Shown here in pieces: positions 1-8,799 of a DNA stretch of 38,473 nt (position 1 is the stretch's first letter; each line of letters starts with the position of its first letter). Below the pieces are notes generated by a model that had not been told where the DNA came from, ran no database searches, and was given only the letters and a program-made list of their open reading frames with translations. The translations under genes were made by a program, and so were the position numbers. The DNA comes from Streptomyces sp. NWU339. Its GTDB lineage: Bacteria; Actinomycetota; Actinomycetes; Streptomycetales; Streptomycetaceae. The stretch lies in NCBI RefSeq assembly GCF_003143855.1, contig NZ_QFRK01000061.1, forward strand, positions 6-38,478. The letters are read 5' to 3'.

Positions 1-854
1 AGGAAGTACGACTCCTTGCGGATCACCGTGCCGGCGCCGATCGTGAGCAGGTCGGTGCAGACCGGAACGGTGCGCGAGAGGATCGTGACACCCGGGCCGA
101 TGCGTGCGCCGAGTGCCCGTAGGTAGAGCACATACAGGGGGTTTCCGACGAAGAAGACCATCGGGTTGGCGTGGAGCAGTACCTTGACGGTCCAGAAGCG
201 GAGATAGGTCAGACCCCAGACCGGGAAATCGCCTTCTTTCCACCGGCCGATGAGGATCCATTTGGCCGCGACCGGGAAGGTGCACATGCCGACGAAGCCG
301 ACGCCGCCGAAGACGACCGATCGTAGGTAAATGTCCGTCACATTCGAGCCGGCGGATATCCATAGATAGCCGCGTTCGGTGAGGATTGCGACGAGGAAAG
401 AGTACCCCAGGAAAAGCAGGAACTGCAGCACTCCGCAGAGGGTGTACTGCAGCGTGCTGCCCGGAGTCACGAACTCCGAGGATGCTCGGTCCGGCGAGCC
501 GGCGGGGGCGGGTGTGGCAGTGATGCCGGTTCCGACGTCGGTGACTGCCGCCGCCAGGCTGTGGATCGTCCGGTGATGGTAGACATCCTTTATCGAAACT
601 GACGGCAGATCCGCTCGTTTCCTGACGCGTGCGCAGAACTGTGCCATCACCAATGAATTGGCGCCGAGGTCGTCGAAGAAGTTGGCGTCGACCGAAACCT
701 GGTCGACGCCCACGACGCCGGCGAGTACCTCGGCGAGGTTCCTTTCCGTGTCGGGCGACGGACTGTTGTCTTTCGACGGGGCGTGCGTCCTGTGCTCGGC
801 GACTCCAGATTCATCCGGAACGGCCGTCAGGGACTCGGCAGACTTCTCCAGCAT
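1..854 (-). CDS. Pls/PosA-type carrier-membrane protein, C-terminus off window
   Basis: The first 284 residues of a minus-strand protein running off the left edge. The ATG at 854 has AAGGAG six bases upstream. Residues 1-35 look disordered. Residues 36-105 form a peptidyl-carrier domain with the motif DDLGANSLVM, where S67 is the expected phosphopantetheine site. Two hydrophobic segments follow (about 137-158 and 178-200), then the start of a left-handed beta-helix-like hexapeptide stretch from about 247 (LGARIGPGVTI). This order, carrier then membrane part then hexapeptide repeats, is that of the Pls/PosA synthetases that make polymers such as epsilon-poly-lysine. In those enzymes an adenylation domain precedes the carrier in the same chain. 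Here the chain begins at the carrier and no adenylation domain is encoded upstream within the window. It may use an enzyme acting in trans or be a reduced paralogue; family assignment is good, function is inferred. Confidence 0.72.
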   Translation of the reverse strand, partial: MLEKSAESLTAVPDESGVAEHRTHAPSKDNSPSPDTERNLAEVLAGVVGVDQVSVDANFFDDLGANSLVMAQFCARVRKRADLPSVSIKDVYHHRTIHSLAAAVTDVGTGITATPAPAGSPDRASSEFVTPGSTLQYTLCGVLQFLLFLGYSFLVAILTERGYLWISAGSNVTDIYLRSVVFGGVGFVGMCTFPVAAKWILIGRWKEGDFPVWGLTYLRFWTVKVLLHANPMVFFVGNPLYVLYLRALGARIGPGVTILSRTVPVCTDLLTIGAGTVIRKESYF

Positions 855-1517
855 GCAAGCTCCTTGAGCACTCGCAGAACCATCACGCTTCAGTCTCTGT
901 CGTCCACCGACGGGGTGCCACTCGAATCGATTACGTAGCGTGACACGAGGAGTCGTCGATGCCGGGATTCGGTTGCAGATGCCGGATTCGGTTGCAACGG
1001 CCTGGTGTCCGGTATGCAGAGCAGGTTCGTGCTGCTGAGACGGAGCTCGCGGTGTCGTGTCCTTGCTCGGCCCGGATCCGCCGAATGGGTCCCCGAGGGA
1101 TCGTTCGTCGTGCTGTGGGTCTCGGTGCGGTGGCTGGGCGGATCGCGGACCGTGGCGGTGACGGCCCGGGCGTGGAATGTTTCGACACGAGCGCCGCCGG
1201 GACTCATGCACCCCAATGGCCTCAATCTTGGTCCTCTGTTTGAGTGCGTCGCCAGCACTGCCCTTAGCGTTGCTGCTGAGCGGAGAGCCCGCTCATGAAT
1301 GAATCCGGACGAATTTCGTCACGACCAGAGTGAACATGGCGAACTTTCCCAGTAACGCCGCGGGCCCTCTCGCACGTTCTCGTCCACGGTCCTCAGATCT
1401 GCTCGGGTGCCTTGCCTTCTGTGAACCGACCCGACGCGCCGTCGTCCGGCGGCAGCGGCGTCGGACAAGGCCTGGGCGGCCCTGACTCTGTTCGTTCCTG
1501 CACACACGGAGGCGACC
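855..1517. other. 663-bp intergenic region between divergent genes
   Basis: No convincing gene is seen. Open frames on both strands here have low-complexity, Arg/Pro/Ala-rich translations typical of chance frames in GC-rich DNA. The region must hold promoters for the minus-strand carrier-protein gene and the plus-strand secreted protein gene. The only clear structure is a tandem direct repeat at 958-996. Confidence 0.5.
958..996. promoter_or_regulatory. Tandem 20/19-bp direct repeat upstream of carrier-protein gene
   Basis: Two adjacent copies, GATGCCGGGATTCGGTTGCA (958-977) and GATGCCGGATTCGGTTGCA (978-996), differ by a single missing G. They lie 104-142 bp upstream of the minus-strand start at 854, where an activator could bind. 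A period of about two helical turns fits direct-repeat operators, but no protein is assigned and the repeat could be an accidental duplication. Confidence 0.35.
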
Positions 1518-2135
1518 ATGGGCTTCGCTGGCCGACCCCTCATATTCCTGGCCATCGCGGTTCTCGGCGGCTCTGCCGGGCTTGCTCTCATCGGATCTGC
1601 ATCGGCCGACGTGATCCCGCTGAAGACGGCTGAAACTGCGGCAACCCACCCCGCCGACGGCTCCTCGGTGAAAAGCCGCACCATCCGCGTGGAAGCCCGG
1701 CTGCAAGCCGGCGAAGAGCTGGATCTGGGTGCCACGGGCCGCAGCGTCGGCGACCAGTTCGTCTTCAGCGGGAATCTGGTGTCGACCGAGGGGCCAGAAG
1801 AACGCTTCGTCGGACGCTTCGGTGGGTTCTGCGTCATCACCGACCTCGAATGCAACGCAGGACAATGCTCGTCGACCGCGGTGCTGCCGGAAGGACAGAT
1901 CACCGTCCAGGGCGAGCAAGCCGGGATTCCGGTACCGAGCCCGGTCGTCGACGCGATCACCGGAGGCACCGGGGAGTTCCGTAAGGCGCGTGGCCAGGTG
2001 ACACAGCGGGTGTTGACGCCGGCGATCTGGCAACTCACATTCGAAGTTTTCGACGTGCAGCCTCATCGGACCGGGGACGGCCGCAGTCCGACCAAGGTGC
2101 CGATGCGCATGCCCCCGTCCTTCCCCGGCAAGTAG
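1518..2135 (+). CDS. secreted allene oxide cyclase-like barrel protein
   Basis: A 205-residue protein. GGAGG lies five bases before the ATG. Residues 1-30 form a classic signal peptide with a hydrophobic core and an ASA/D type cleavage region, so the protein is probably exported. The mature part has the hallmarks of the actinobacterial AOC-like/dirigent-like beta-barrel: VGDQFVFSGNL, a Gly-rich strand ending in FCVIT, a central QITVQG strand and the late motif AITGGTGEFRKARGQV. In plants these barrels steer cyclisation or coupling of reactive intermediates; bacterial secreted members mostly lack a known substrate. Two cysteines (in CNAGQC) could form a disulfide. It stands alone, 258 bases ahead of another secreted protein on the same strand. 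Fold assignment is fairly confident; an enzymatic role is not shown. Confidence 0.7.
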   Translation: MGFAGRPLIFLAIAVLGGSAGLALIGSASADVIPLKTAETAATHPADGSSVKSRTIRVEARLQAGEELDLGATGRSVGDQFVFSGNLVSTEGPEERFVGRFGGFCVITDLECNAGQCSSTAVLPEGQITVQGEQAGIPVPSPVVDAITGGTGEFRKARGQVTQRVLTPAIWQLTFEVFDVQPHRTGDGRSPTKVPMRMPPSFPGK

Positions 2136-2392
2136 CCGCGTCGGGGAGTCTCGCCGCCGCCCGGGATGCAGTTGCGAGAGCAGCGTTCCCGCCCGCGCCA
2201 GGTACCGGACAGCCCCTGTCGCAGGACCGGTCCTGGTCATCGACCACAGGGCCTTCAGCGCCGCACCAGGCGGCGGGACGTCATTTTCTGACCAATGCCG
2301 ACATGGTCATCAACCGGCCATGAGGTCCAAGAAGTTGAGAACAAAATGAAGCGCCTCCCCGACCCGCACCGATCACCACACCTGGAGACGTC

Positions 2393-2902
2393 GTGATCAA
2401 GAACTTCCGCGCACTCATAAACTGGGGCGTCGCCCTGGCCACCGCCACGGCCGTCGCCGTCACGATCGGCGCAGCCACCGGCGGCCGGCCGTCCCCGCTG
2501 CCGGCCGACCCGCAGACCCGCCCGACGGCCGACCAGGGAAAGGAACCGCAGACCGAGCCTCAGGCGACAGAGCGCCGACGGGTCGCCACATCGGTCCTGG
2601 ACGGAGACTTCAAGTTCACACTCACCGCTCTGAGGTCGCAGACCGATCCGCTCGCGGCATCCGTGCGCCTCCAGGTCTTCACCTTCGAAGACGGTGCGTG
2701 GAGAGAGTCGGACCGTACTCTGGTCGGCGGGGTGGACGCCTGGTTCTGGTTCCCGCTGACCGGCCGCCACGCGGTGTGCGAGTTCTTCACCGCCAGTACG
2801 GAGCCCGCACCGGTTGCCGTCAGCCTGCTGATCACGCCATCGATAGGCTGCTCACCGACCGAGAACTTCCAGATCGAGAACGGGCAGATCATCCCCGCCT
2901 GA
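2393..2902 (+). CDS. secreted or membrane-anchored hypothetical protein
   Basis: A 169-residue protein starting at GTG with GGAG five bases upstream. It has one hydrophobic segment near the N-terminus (about 10-28), then a Pro/Gln/Thr-rich linker and a C-terminal domain of alternating polar and hydrophobic residues that reads as beta strands (FKFTLTAL, VRLQVFTF, AVSLLITPS). Two cysteines, about 30 residues apart, could form a disulfide outside the cytoplasm. I do not recognise a family. It follows the AOC-like gene on the same strand after a 257-base gap, too long to assume an operon. Confidence 0.6.
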   Translation: MIKNFRALINWGVALATATAVAVTIGAATGGRPSPLPADPQTRPTADQGKEPQTEPQATERRRVATSVLDGDFKFTLTALRSQTDPLAASVRLQVFTFEDGAWRESDRTLVGGVDAWFWFPLTGRHAVCEFFTASTEPAPVAVSLLITPSIGCSPTENFQIENGQIIPA

Positions 2903-2914
2903 CAGCGGCCGGTG

Positions 2915-3312
2915 GCTGTGGTGCCGACAGCAGGTCGTCAAGTTCTGCCAGATTCCGGGAAGTCGGAGCCCTCCCGGGTACGCTCCAATATTGGCTGGAG
3001 GAGCACGGCCCAGCCTGGCATCCGCCCCGCACGCTCGCCCTGCGAGGGCAGCTCCACCTCGGCCTCCAGGACGCACGGGTCGCGCACGCGGACCTGTCCG
3101 AGGGGCTGCGGCCGGCCGCCGAGTGGCCGGCCGACGCGATGGACACCTCCCGACTCCACGCCGAGCGGGCCGAAGCCCGCCTGTACCTGGGCCGCCCGCT
3201 GCCGACTGCCCCGGCCACCCACCGCGCCTGCCTGGGCGACCTGAATCTCCGGAATCCGCTCTTCAGGGTGCTCACCCGACCGCCCAGCGGATTCCGGATG
3301 CGGATCGCCTGA
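2915..3312 (+). pseudogene. possible remnant of a small hypothetical gene
   Basis: One plus-strand frame across this stretch reads with plausible helical content (ALRGQLHLGL, RLHAERAEARLYL) and ends at a stop at 3310-3312. There is no start with a ribosome binding site, and the frame overlaps the preceding gene's end. The pattern loosely resembles the small regulatory-region proteins (DUF6415-like) common in Streptomyces. This could equally be a chance frame, so treat it as unproven. Confidence 0.22.
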
Positions 3313-4015
3313 CGGAGAGCGCCGGTATTGAGCCGGTATTGATCGGAAGCAATCTGAAGTATCAGAACTTCTTGTTGTTCTCCGCCACGTGTCGGTCGAG
3401 GGTTCATGGACGACGAGGTTCGTCCTGGCGGACTTATCCGGCTCCCCCTGCACGGGCTGAGCCCCCTCCATTGGTGCTCTGGCAGGACTTGCTGCGGAAA
3501 ATGTTGTTTCAGGTGGGTGTGGAGGCACATTCACCAGATGGTGCTGATGGTGGGTGCCGGTCCGCCCGTTCACCGTCAGGTCCACCCTGCGACGGGTCGC
3601 TGCCCTTGTGAAGTCCGGTGTCCTCACTGCCGTAGTCGGTGTGTTGCGTGCGGAAGCCGACTGGGTGCCGTCAGGTGGCGGCTGTAAGAGCGATGGAATG
3701 GGATCGGGACAGATGGTGGTGATCGACTCGAAGAGGATTTCCTGCTGGCGGCGTCGGCCGGGCGGAGCGCTGCCACTTTGTGTCTTCCGGAGCAGTGGTG
3801 TCTTCCGGCTGCCCTGGGCTGTAATGTCCCCGACCCGGCAACCGCTCAGCAGCCTGCCTCCGAGTCCCGGGCCACCGGCGGGTGCATCGAGGCGCCGCTG
3901 CTGCCAGCGGCGTGCCCGGCGGTTCCTCCGGGTACGCCGCGCCGTCGCGGGGCTCCTGCCTGTCACGGTCCGGGCGGGAGCCGGGATTGGTGAGCAGGAG
4001 ACAAGGGGCGACGGC
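3313..4015. other. 703-bp region without a recognisable gene
   Basis: The frame of the downstream ligase stays open back to 3554, but its translation before 4016 is low-complexity and has no ligase homology, so I exclude it. No repeats, RNA genes or transposase motifs are recognised here. Confidence 0.4.
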
Positions 4016-5128
4016 GTGCGAAGTGTGGGTGTGGAAGAGGAACTGCTGCTGGTGGACCCGAACAGTGGTGTGCCGGTCGCCGTCTCCGGCGAGGCGCTCG
4101 CGGCTGCCGACCGCCGGGCCTGGGAGCACGGCAGGGTCGGCGCGAAGGGACACCGGTTCGAGAAGGAACTTCAACAGGAGCAGGTGGAGTTCGCGACCGA
4201 GCCGGTGACGGAGATGAGCCGGCTCCAGGAGGAGATCACCCGCTGCCGTAGGGAGGCGGCGCGGCATGCGGGCACTGCCGGGGCGGTGGTGGTGGCTGTG
4301 GCGACCTCACCGTTGGTTGTCGAGCCGTCGTTGAGCACCGGTACCCGTTATCGGTGGCTGGGTGAACAGTTCGGGTTGACGGCTCAGGAGCAGTTGACCT
4401 GTGGCTGCCATGTCCACGTGTCGGTGGACTCCGACGAGGAGGGTGTGGCTGTCCTGGACCGCATACGTCCGTGGCTGGCGGTTCTGACGGCGATGAGCGC
4501 GAACTCGCCTTTCTGGCAGGGGCAGGACACCGGCTACGGCAGCTATCGCAGCCGGGTGTGGAACCGCTGGCCGTCCGCCGGGCCGGTCGAGATCTTCGGG
4601 TCCGCCGACCGTTACCACGAGCAGGTCACCGCCATGGTCGGCACGGGGGTCCTCCGTGACGAGGGCATGGTCTACTTCGATGCCCGGCTCTCCGCCTCGT
4701 ATCCCACCGTGGAGATCCGTGTGGCGGACGTGTGCCTGGACGCGTCCGCTCCCGTGCTGCTGGCCGCGCTCACGCGTGCCCTGGTGGAGACGTCCGCCCG
4801 GGCTTGGCAGGACGGTGTACCGCCGGACAGGGTCGGGACGGGCCTGCTGCGCCTCGCCTCGTGGCGAGCGGGACGCTCGGGTCTCGACGGTCCCCTCCTG
4901 CACCCCGAGACCATGCGCGAGACCTCCGCTGCCGACGCGGTGCGGGCCATGTACCGGTACGTTCGCGAGGCGCTGGTGGACCACGGCGACGACGATCTCG
5001 TTCGTGAGGGCATCGCCCGCCTCCTCGAACAGGGCAACGGGGCACGTACGCAACGCAGACTGCTGGCAGAGGAGGGCGGTCTCGCCCGCGTCGTGACCCG
5101 CTGCGCCGACCTGACCACGAGCAGCTGA
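4016..5128 (+). CDS. carboxylate-amine ligase, YbdK/GCS2 family
   Basis: A 370-residue protein of the glutamate-cysteine ligase type 2 family (YbdK-like). I place the start at GTG 4016: AGGGG lies seven bases upstream and the protein then opens directly with the conserved VGVEEELLLVDP motif, giving the usual family length of about 370. Further landmarks are GTRYRWL, the metal/nucleotide-site stretch GCHVHVSV with its HVH pattern, the SANSPFWQGQDTGY motif and the late VEIRVADVC strand. The family forms a gamma-glutamyl or similar amide bond from a carboxylate and an amine using ATP. YbdK-type members show weak glutamate-cysteine ligase activity and their true substrates are often unknown. No thiol-pathway partner is encoded nearby, so ergothioneine or mycothiol roles are not supported. 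Cytoplasmic, probably monocistronic. Confidence 0.85.
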   Translation: MRSVGVEEELLLVDPNSGVPVAVSGEALAAADRRAWEHGRVGAKGHRFEKELQQEQVEFATEPVTEMSRLQEEITRCRREAARHAGTAGAVVVAVATSPLVVEPSLSTGTRYRWLGEQFGLTAQEQLTCGCHVHVSVDSDEEGVAVLDRIRPWLAVLTAMSANSPFWQGQDTGYGSYRSRVWNRWPSAGPVEIFGSADRYHEQVTAMVGTGVLRDEGMVYFDARLSASYPTVEIRVADVCLDASAPVLLAALTRALVETSARAWQDGVPPDRVGTGLLRLASWRAGRSGLDGPLLHPETMRETSAADAVRAMYRYVREALVDHGDDDLVREGIARLLEQGNGARTQRRLLAEEGGLARVVTRCADLTTSS

Positions 5129-5189
5129 CGTCCTTCCGCTGCGCGGGTTCGTCGTCGTCAGGCTGATCGCGGCTGAGCGGATCTGCCGG

Positions 5190-5405
5190 ATCCGCTCGGT
5201 CAGCACGGTGTCCTGACACTTGCGCGCGCACGGCTCGCGCTCGGCGCGTTCGTCGGGGGTCAGCCGGTCGTCCCGCTCGTCGGTCTCGGCCTCTGCCTGC
5301 CGGATCCAGCCGCGCAAGGCCTCAGGATGTGCAGCGAGCTCGCTGCCCGGTCTGAGGCAGACCTGATGGATGAGCCGCTCCCGGCTTTCGGTCGTCTCCA
5401 GCGCC
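5190..5405 (-). pseudogene. IS3-family orfA (transposase helix-turn-helix) remnant
   Basis: The minus-strand reading contains HPEALRGWIRQAEAETDERD followed by LTPDERAERE, which matches the leucine-zipper approach and helix-turn-helix of IS3-family OrfA proteins (typically NPETLRGWVRQAE then a Glu-rich helix). Neither a start nor the orfB half is present, and the surrounding sequence has lost its frame. It is debris rather than an active element. Confidence 0.6.
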
Positions 5406-5429
5406 CGTGCAGCCCTGGCAGAGGGCTCC

Positions 5430-5710
5430 GTCCTCGATTCCGTTGCACACGGGTACCAGGCGGGGCCCATGTTCTGGAAGCCGTGGCAGCCGGAGTTCTC
5501 GCGCTGCAGGTAGTGCAGCAGTTCCCGGAGAAGCCAGGCATGCACCGCGTTGCCCACTCCCTCGTGTCCGATCAGCATCTGTGCCTGGTGAGCGATTTCT
5601 GCCCAGGAAAGACGGCAGAGGGCTACCTGGTGCTCGCGCCGCCTGTCGTTCTTGACGTCGATGAGCCTGCGGGCTTCCTGACAGGCAAGTACCGCTCCCT
5701 CCTCCGATCT
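5430..5710 (-). pseudogene. remnant of an unidentified gene
   Basis: The minus strand keeps a well-formed protein stretch of about 90 residues, including EARRLIDVKNDRRREHQVAL, LSWAEIAHQ and a segment near LHYLQRENSG and GPAWYP. It runs into the IS3 orfA remnant without a stop and lacks a start, so an insertion or deletion has joined two pieces. The text looks like an authentic soluble protein, possibly from a family of Streptomyces accessory proteins, but I cannot name it. Confidence 0.4.
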
Positions 5711-6056
5711 CGAATGCCGGGCCCGCCGGGGCCGCGCGCCCGGGCAGGCCGGCAGGGAGCGACGTGGTCTGCTCGACCCGGTTCCTTGCCGGCCTCCCCG
5801 ATCTGCGCAGCCGGTGCGGGCGCCGCGGCCGCGGGTGTGCCGACCGGAGCCCGGTCGCCGGCAGCCGTCCTTGAGGGGATCGCCGATGTGCCGGACCGGG
5901 TGCTCCGCGCGGAGGGCTCCACCACCGACCCGTTCACAAAGAAGATCACAGTGCCGCATCCGGCCACGGTGGGCAATCGCCTTGTCCAACAACGTCCGAT
6001 CCTGGGCAGACGGAGAAAGTGATCTTCTTGTCCAACCCAGGAGGGGGCTCGTCACC

Positions 6057-6803
6057 GTGGCCGCACCTGCGCGTCGTACACCGCCCGCGAACCGTCGGCG
6101 TTCGTTCGACCTGCGCTCGACAGCTCTGTTCTTCGTCCTTCTGGCCGTGGTGGTGAGCATCCTGGGATTCGCGGCCCGCACGGCGGTCGACATCGCCGAG
6201 CGGCATCCCGGCTGGGCGTTCGTCCTGCTCCTGCTGGGTGTCGCGGGCATCGCGGCCCTGGGACGCCGCCTCCATCTGGCGAGAGCGGCACGACGGGCCG
6301 CGGCCGCGCTCGACGAGGCGGCGACGGAGGCGGCCGAGGTGTGGGAGACCGCGACCGTTCCGCGTCAGCGAGCGGCTTTCGGCGTTGACATCGACTATGA
6401 CGCCCTGGACGCCGAGGAGTTCGAGGCAGCGGTCGCCCACCTCTGCGAGCGCGACGGCTGTTCCGACGTGGAAGCCGTGGGCGGTGCCGGGGATCTGGGC
6501 GCCGACGTCGTGGCCGTGTCCCCAGAGGGGTGGCGGGTCGTCATCCAGTGCAAGCGCTACGGCGACTCCCACCGGGTCGGTTCCCAGGACATCCAGCGCT
6601 TCGGCGGCACCTGCTTCGCCATCCACGAGGCCGACGTCGCCGTCCTGGTCACCACCAGCGACTTCACCGCGCCGGCGGTGGAGTACGCCGAGCAGTGCGG
6701 GATCGTGTGCGTGGACCGGCAGGCGTTGCTGTGCTGGGCAGAGGGAAGCGGGCCCCGGCCCTGGGAGGCCGTGAGGGCCGTCCGGGACGTCGAGGCCCGC
6801 TGA
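6057..6803 (+). CDS. membrane-anchored Mrr-type restriction endonuclease
   Basis: A 248-residue protein. I choose GTG 6057 because GGAGGGGG precedes it and the N-terminus then begins just before two hydrophobic helices (about 22-40 and 53-69). A helical Ala-rich linker follows, then an Mrr-like catalytic domain from about 115 to 228. The PD-(D/E)XK signature is complete: E121 in the first helix, D150 in GDLGADVV, and Q164-C165-K166 in VVIQCKRYG. The tail motif VLVTTSDFTAPA is typical of Mrr_cat. The family cleaves modified or foreign DNA in several bacteria; the membrane anchor suggests action at the cell envelope, for example on incoming DNA, but that is inference. No methyltransferase or other restriction partner is adjacent. 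Confidence 0.85.
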   Translation: MAAPARRTPPANRRRSFDLRSTALFFVLLAVVVSILGFAARTAVDIAERHPGWAFVLLLLGVAGIAALGRRLHLARAARRAAAALDEAATEAAEVWETATVPRQRAAFGVDIDYDALDAEEFEAAVAHLCERDGCSDVEAVGGAGDLGADVVAVSPEGWRVVIQCKRYGDSHRVGSQDIQRFGGTCFAIHEADVAVLVTTSDFTAPAVEYAEQCGIVCVDRQALLCWAEGSGPRPWEAVRAVRDVEAR

Positions 6804-6965
6804 CGTCGGTCAGCGCTGGAAGGGCATCGTCCAGCAGTTGGGTGTGGCGGCTTGCCTCCAGGCGGCCGGTGGGCCAGGAGATGCCGTGCTCGGGTCGGCG
6901 ATGAGCGGGGCGAGGTGGTTGGTGAGGATCCGGTTGCCGAGGTCGGACAGGTCGCGGCCTCATGG
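6800..6965 (-). pseudogene. possible remnant of an unidentified gene
   Basis: Joining two minus-strand frames gives a coherent text (RDLSDLGNRILTNHLAPLIA, then HGISWPTGRLEASRHTQLL and DDALPALTDV). One indel separates the two frames and no start is visible. I do not recognise the family; it may be the tail of a gene that once lay between the nuclease and the Rhs fragment. Confidence 0.27.
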
Positions 6966-7067
6966 GTGACGTCGCCGTCCTTCCGGCATCGGTCCACGGT
7001 CAGTTGGCGGGCCTGGCAAGCGCACCCACACCTACGGCCCCACCGGCCTGTCCCGCACCACCCCGGT

Positions 7068-7240
7068 GAGGCCGTCGTCCAGCCGTACCGCTACACCGGC
7101 GCCCACCAGGAGCCGACCGGCCTCTGCAAGACGGGCTACCGCTGGTACGACCCGTCCCTCGGCCGCTTCACCCGGCCCGACCCCTCCGGCCAGAAGACAA
7201 ACGCCTACCTCTACGCCACCGGGGCCTTGAATGACACGCT
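7068..7240 (+). pseudogene. Rhs repeat-associated core fragment
   Basis: About 55 residues carry the signature of the Rhs/YD-repeat core: PYRYTGAHQEPTGLCKTGYR, then WYDPSLGRFTRPDPSG and NAYLYATGALND. In Rhs toxins this core closes the beta-cage just before the variable C-terminal toxin. Nothing upstream reads as YD repeats and no toxin follows, so only the core motif survives. Homologous DNA of this type often arrives by recombination between rhs loci. Confidence 0.75.
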
Positions 7241-7259
7241 TACTTCTGATCGCCGTCTG

Positions 7260-7999
7260 CAGAATCGGTCACGGCCCCGTCCTGCCGGTGCGATCCGTAC
7301 GCCGCTCCGCACGTGCCCGCCGACGCCCCGGGGCGTCGGCATGGGAATCGTCCTCCGCTCCTCCTCCGGCTGCAGGGCCGCGGTCGGCGCCCGGCGCAGG
7401 GCGCGATGCGCCGGGGGTCAGCCGTGGGCTCTCCCGGCTCCAGCCGCGGGCGGAGCGCAGTGCGTCCAGGTGGTCCTGCAGCCGCACCGAGGCGGCCGGC
7501 TGACAGGCGACGGTCTTGCGCGTCCCACTCGCCCTCCCGCAGATCATCGGCGACGCCGTGCAGTACGTCACCCGTGTCTCCCTGGCGAGCGAGGCCAGGT
7601 TCTCCCGTACGTCCCGCAGATGGATCGGCGGCAGGACGAGCGCGTTGACGGCGACACGGTGAACGCGCCGAGCGCCGCCTGGCCCAGCCGGTGCCCGACG
7701 GCGGTCGCGCTCACCGTGCCCGAGATGATCGTGAACAGTGCCGTAGCGCGAGTGCGCCCGCCGTGTCGCCGGTGACGGCCTGGGCCCCGGATACCACCAG
7801 TGCCCCGATGCGGATCGCCGCGAACTGCCGCGTGGCTTGTACGAGCGAACTGTAGACCGTGGCCTGCACCAGCAACAGCACCACCCACGCTGCCATCAGC
7901 GCCATCAGCGCCATCGGGCCGCCGAGCCAGAGCCCGGGCCACCACCCAGGCGAGCAGCGCCGCCACGACGGCCCACACCTCCTGACGTACGGCGTCCAC
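7260..7999 (-). pseudogene. broken FUSC/aromatic acid exporter family gene
   Basis: Three minus-strand frames together spell an ArAE/FUSC-type membrane protein. In order: a start-like DAVRQEV followed by AALLAWVVARAL; then, after a frame change near 7915, WVVLLLVQATVYSSLVQATR and IGALVVSGAQAVTGDTA; then, after another change near 7750, ALFTIISGTVSATAVGHRLG; and finally a cytoplasmic tail with RLQDHLDALRSARGW. Intact members pump aromatic acids or related compounds. At least two frameshifts make this a clear pseudogene. Confidence 0.6.
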
Positions 8000-8097
8000 C
8001 CCGCGCCATCGGCGCCGCCCGCCCGGTGGTCTGCCCTGGCTCCATCACTTCCCTGACCCGCGTCATGCGCTGCGGGTGTTTCGACGTCCGAGAGGGC

Positions 8098-8754
8098 TCA
8101 TGCCAGGGGACTGTCCGGCAGGGACGCCAGGAGGTGCGCCGGGTCGTCGTAGACGGCCTCCGCGCCGGCCTCCAGCAGATCGGTGCGCGGGATGCCGCCA
8201 CACAGCACGCCCACACAGCGCACCCCGGCGCGGCTGCCCGCGCGCATGTCCCACACCGAGTCGCCGACCAGGACAGCGCGCTCGGCGGGCACACCGACGA
8301 GCTCCAGGGCGTGCTCGATCGGTTCCGGGGCGGGTTTGCCCTCGGCGACATCGTCGGCACTGGCCGTGGCGGTGATCGCGTCGTCCGCGTCGATCGCTCG
8401 GCGCAACGCGCTCAGCTCCGCGCCGCCCGCCGAGGTGGCCAGCACCACCTGTCGGCCGTCACGGTGCAGACGCCGCAGCAGGCTGCCCGCCTCCGGCAGC
8501 GCGGGCAGCCGGTCGAAGTACTGCCCGTACAGAGCCTTGTGCGCGGAGCTCAGTTCCTCGTCGAGATCCGTGTCCCGGTCGTCGCCCAGCAGATGGACGA
8601 CCAGGTCGGAGGAGGCCAGGCCCACGGCCCGGTGGATGGCGTGCATCGGTATCCGGTGGCCGGCCTGCCGGAATGCCTCCCACCAGGACGTCACATGCAG
8701 GTGATTGGTGTCGACCAGTGTGCCGTCGACGTCGAACACGGCGGCCCGTTCCAT
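8098..8754 (-). CDS. HAD-superfamily phosphatase
   Basis: A 218-residue protein with all four HAD motifs: VFDVDGTLVDT (nucleophile D8 and acid D10), a motif-II threonine/serine in VVLATSAGG, the motif-III lysine in EGKPAPEP, and motif-IV acids in VLVGDSVWDM. The alpha-helical cap between motifs I and II places it in subfamily I, like phosphoglycolate phosphatase and beta-phosphoglucomutase. It should dephosphorylate a small sugar or organic phosphate in the cytoplasm; the substrate cannot be told. The start is ATG 8754, with a GAAGGGA stretch upstream. It is the only intact gene in a run of decayed genes. Confidence 0.85.
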   Translation of the reverse strand: MERAAVFDVDGTLVDTNHLHVTSWWEAFRQAGHRIPMHAIHRAVGLASSDLVVHLLGDDRDTDLDEELSSAHKALYGQYFDRLPALPEAGSLLRRLHRDGRQVVLATSAGGAELSALRRAIDADDAITATASADDVAEGKPAPEPIEHALELVGVPAERAVLVGDSVWDMRAGSRAGVRCVGVLCGGIPRTDLLEAGAEAVYDDPAHLLASLPDSPLA

Positions 8755-8799
8755 ACGCGGTGTCCCTTCGTCTCCTCACCGACCGCACGGGTACCACCT

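Noticed and set aside
4307..6250. A 647-codon open frame on the minus strand
   Set aside because: Its first and last thirds are antisense to the YbdK-type ligase and the Mrr nuclease; only short inner parts (IS3 orfA and an unknown fragment) look like protein, so it is not one gene.
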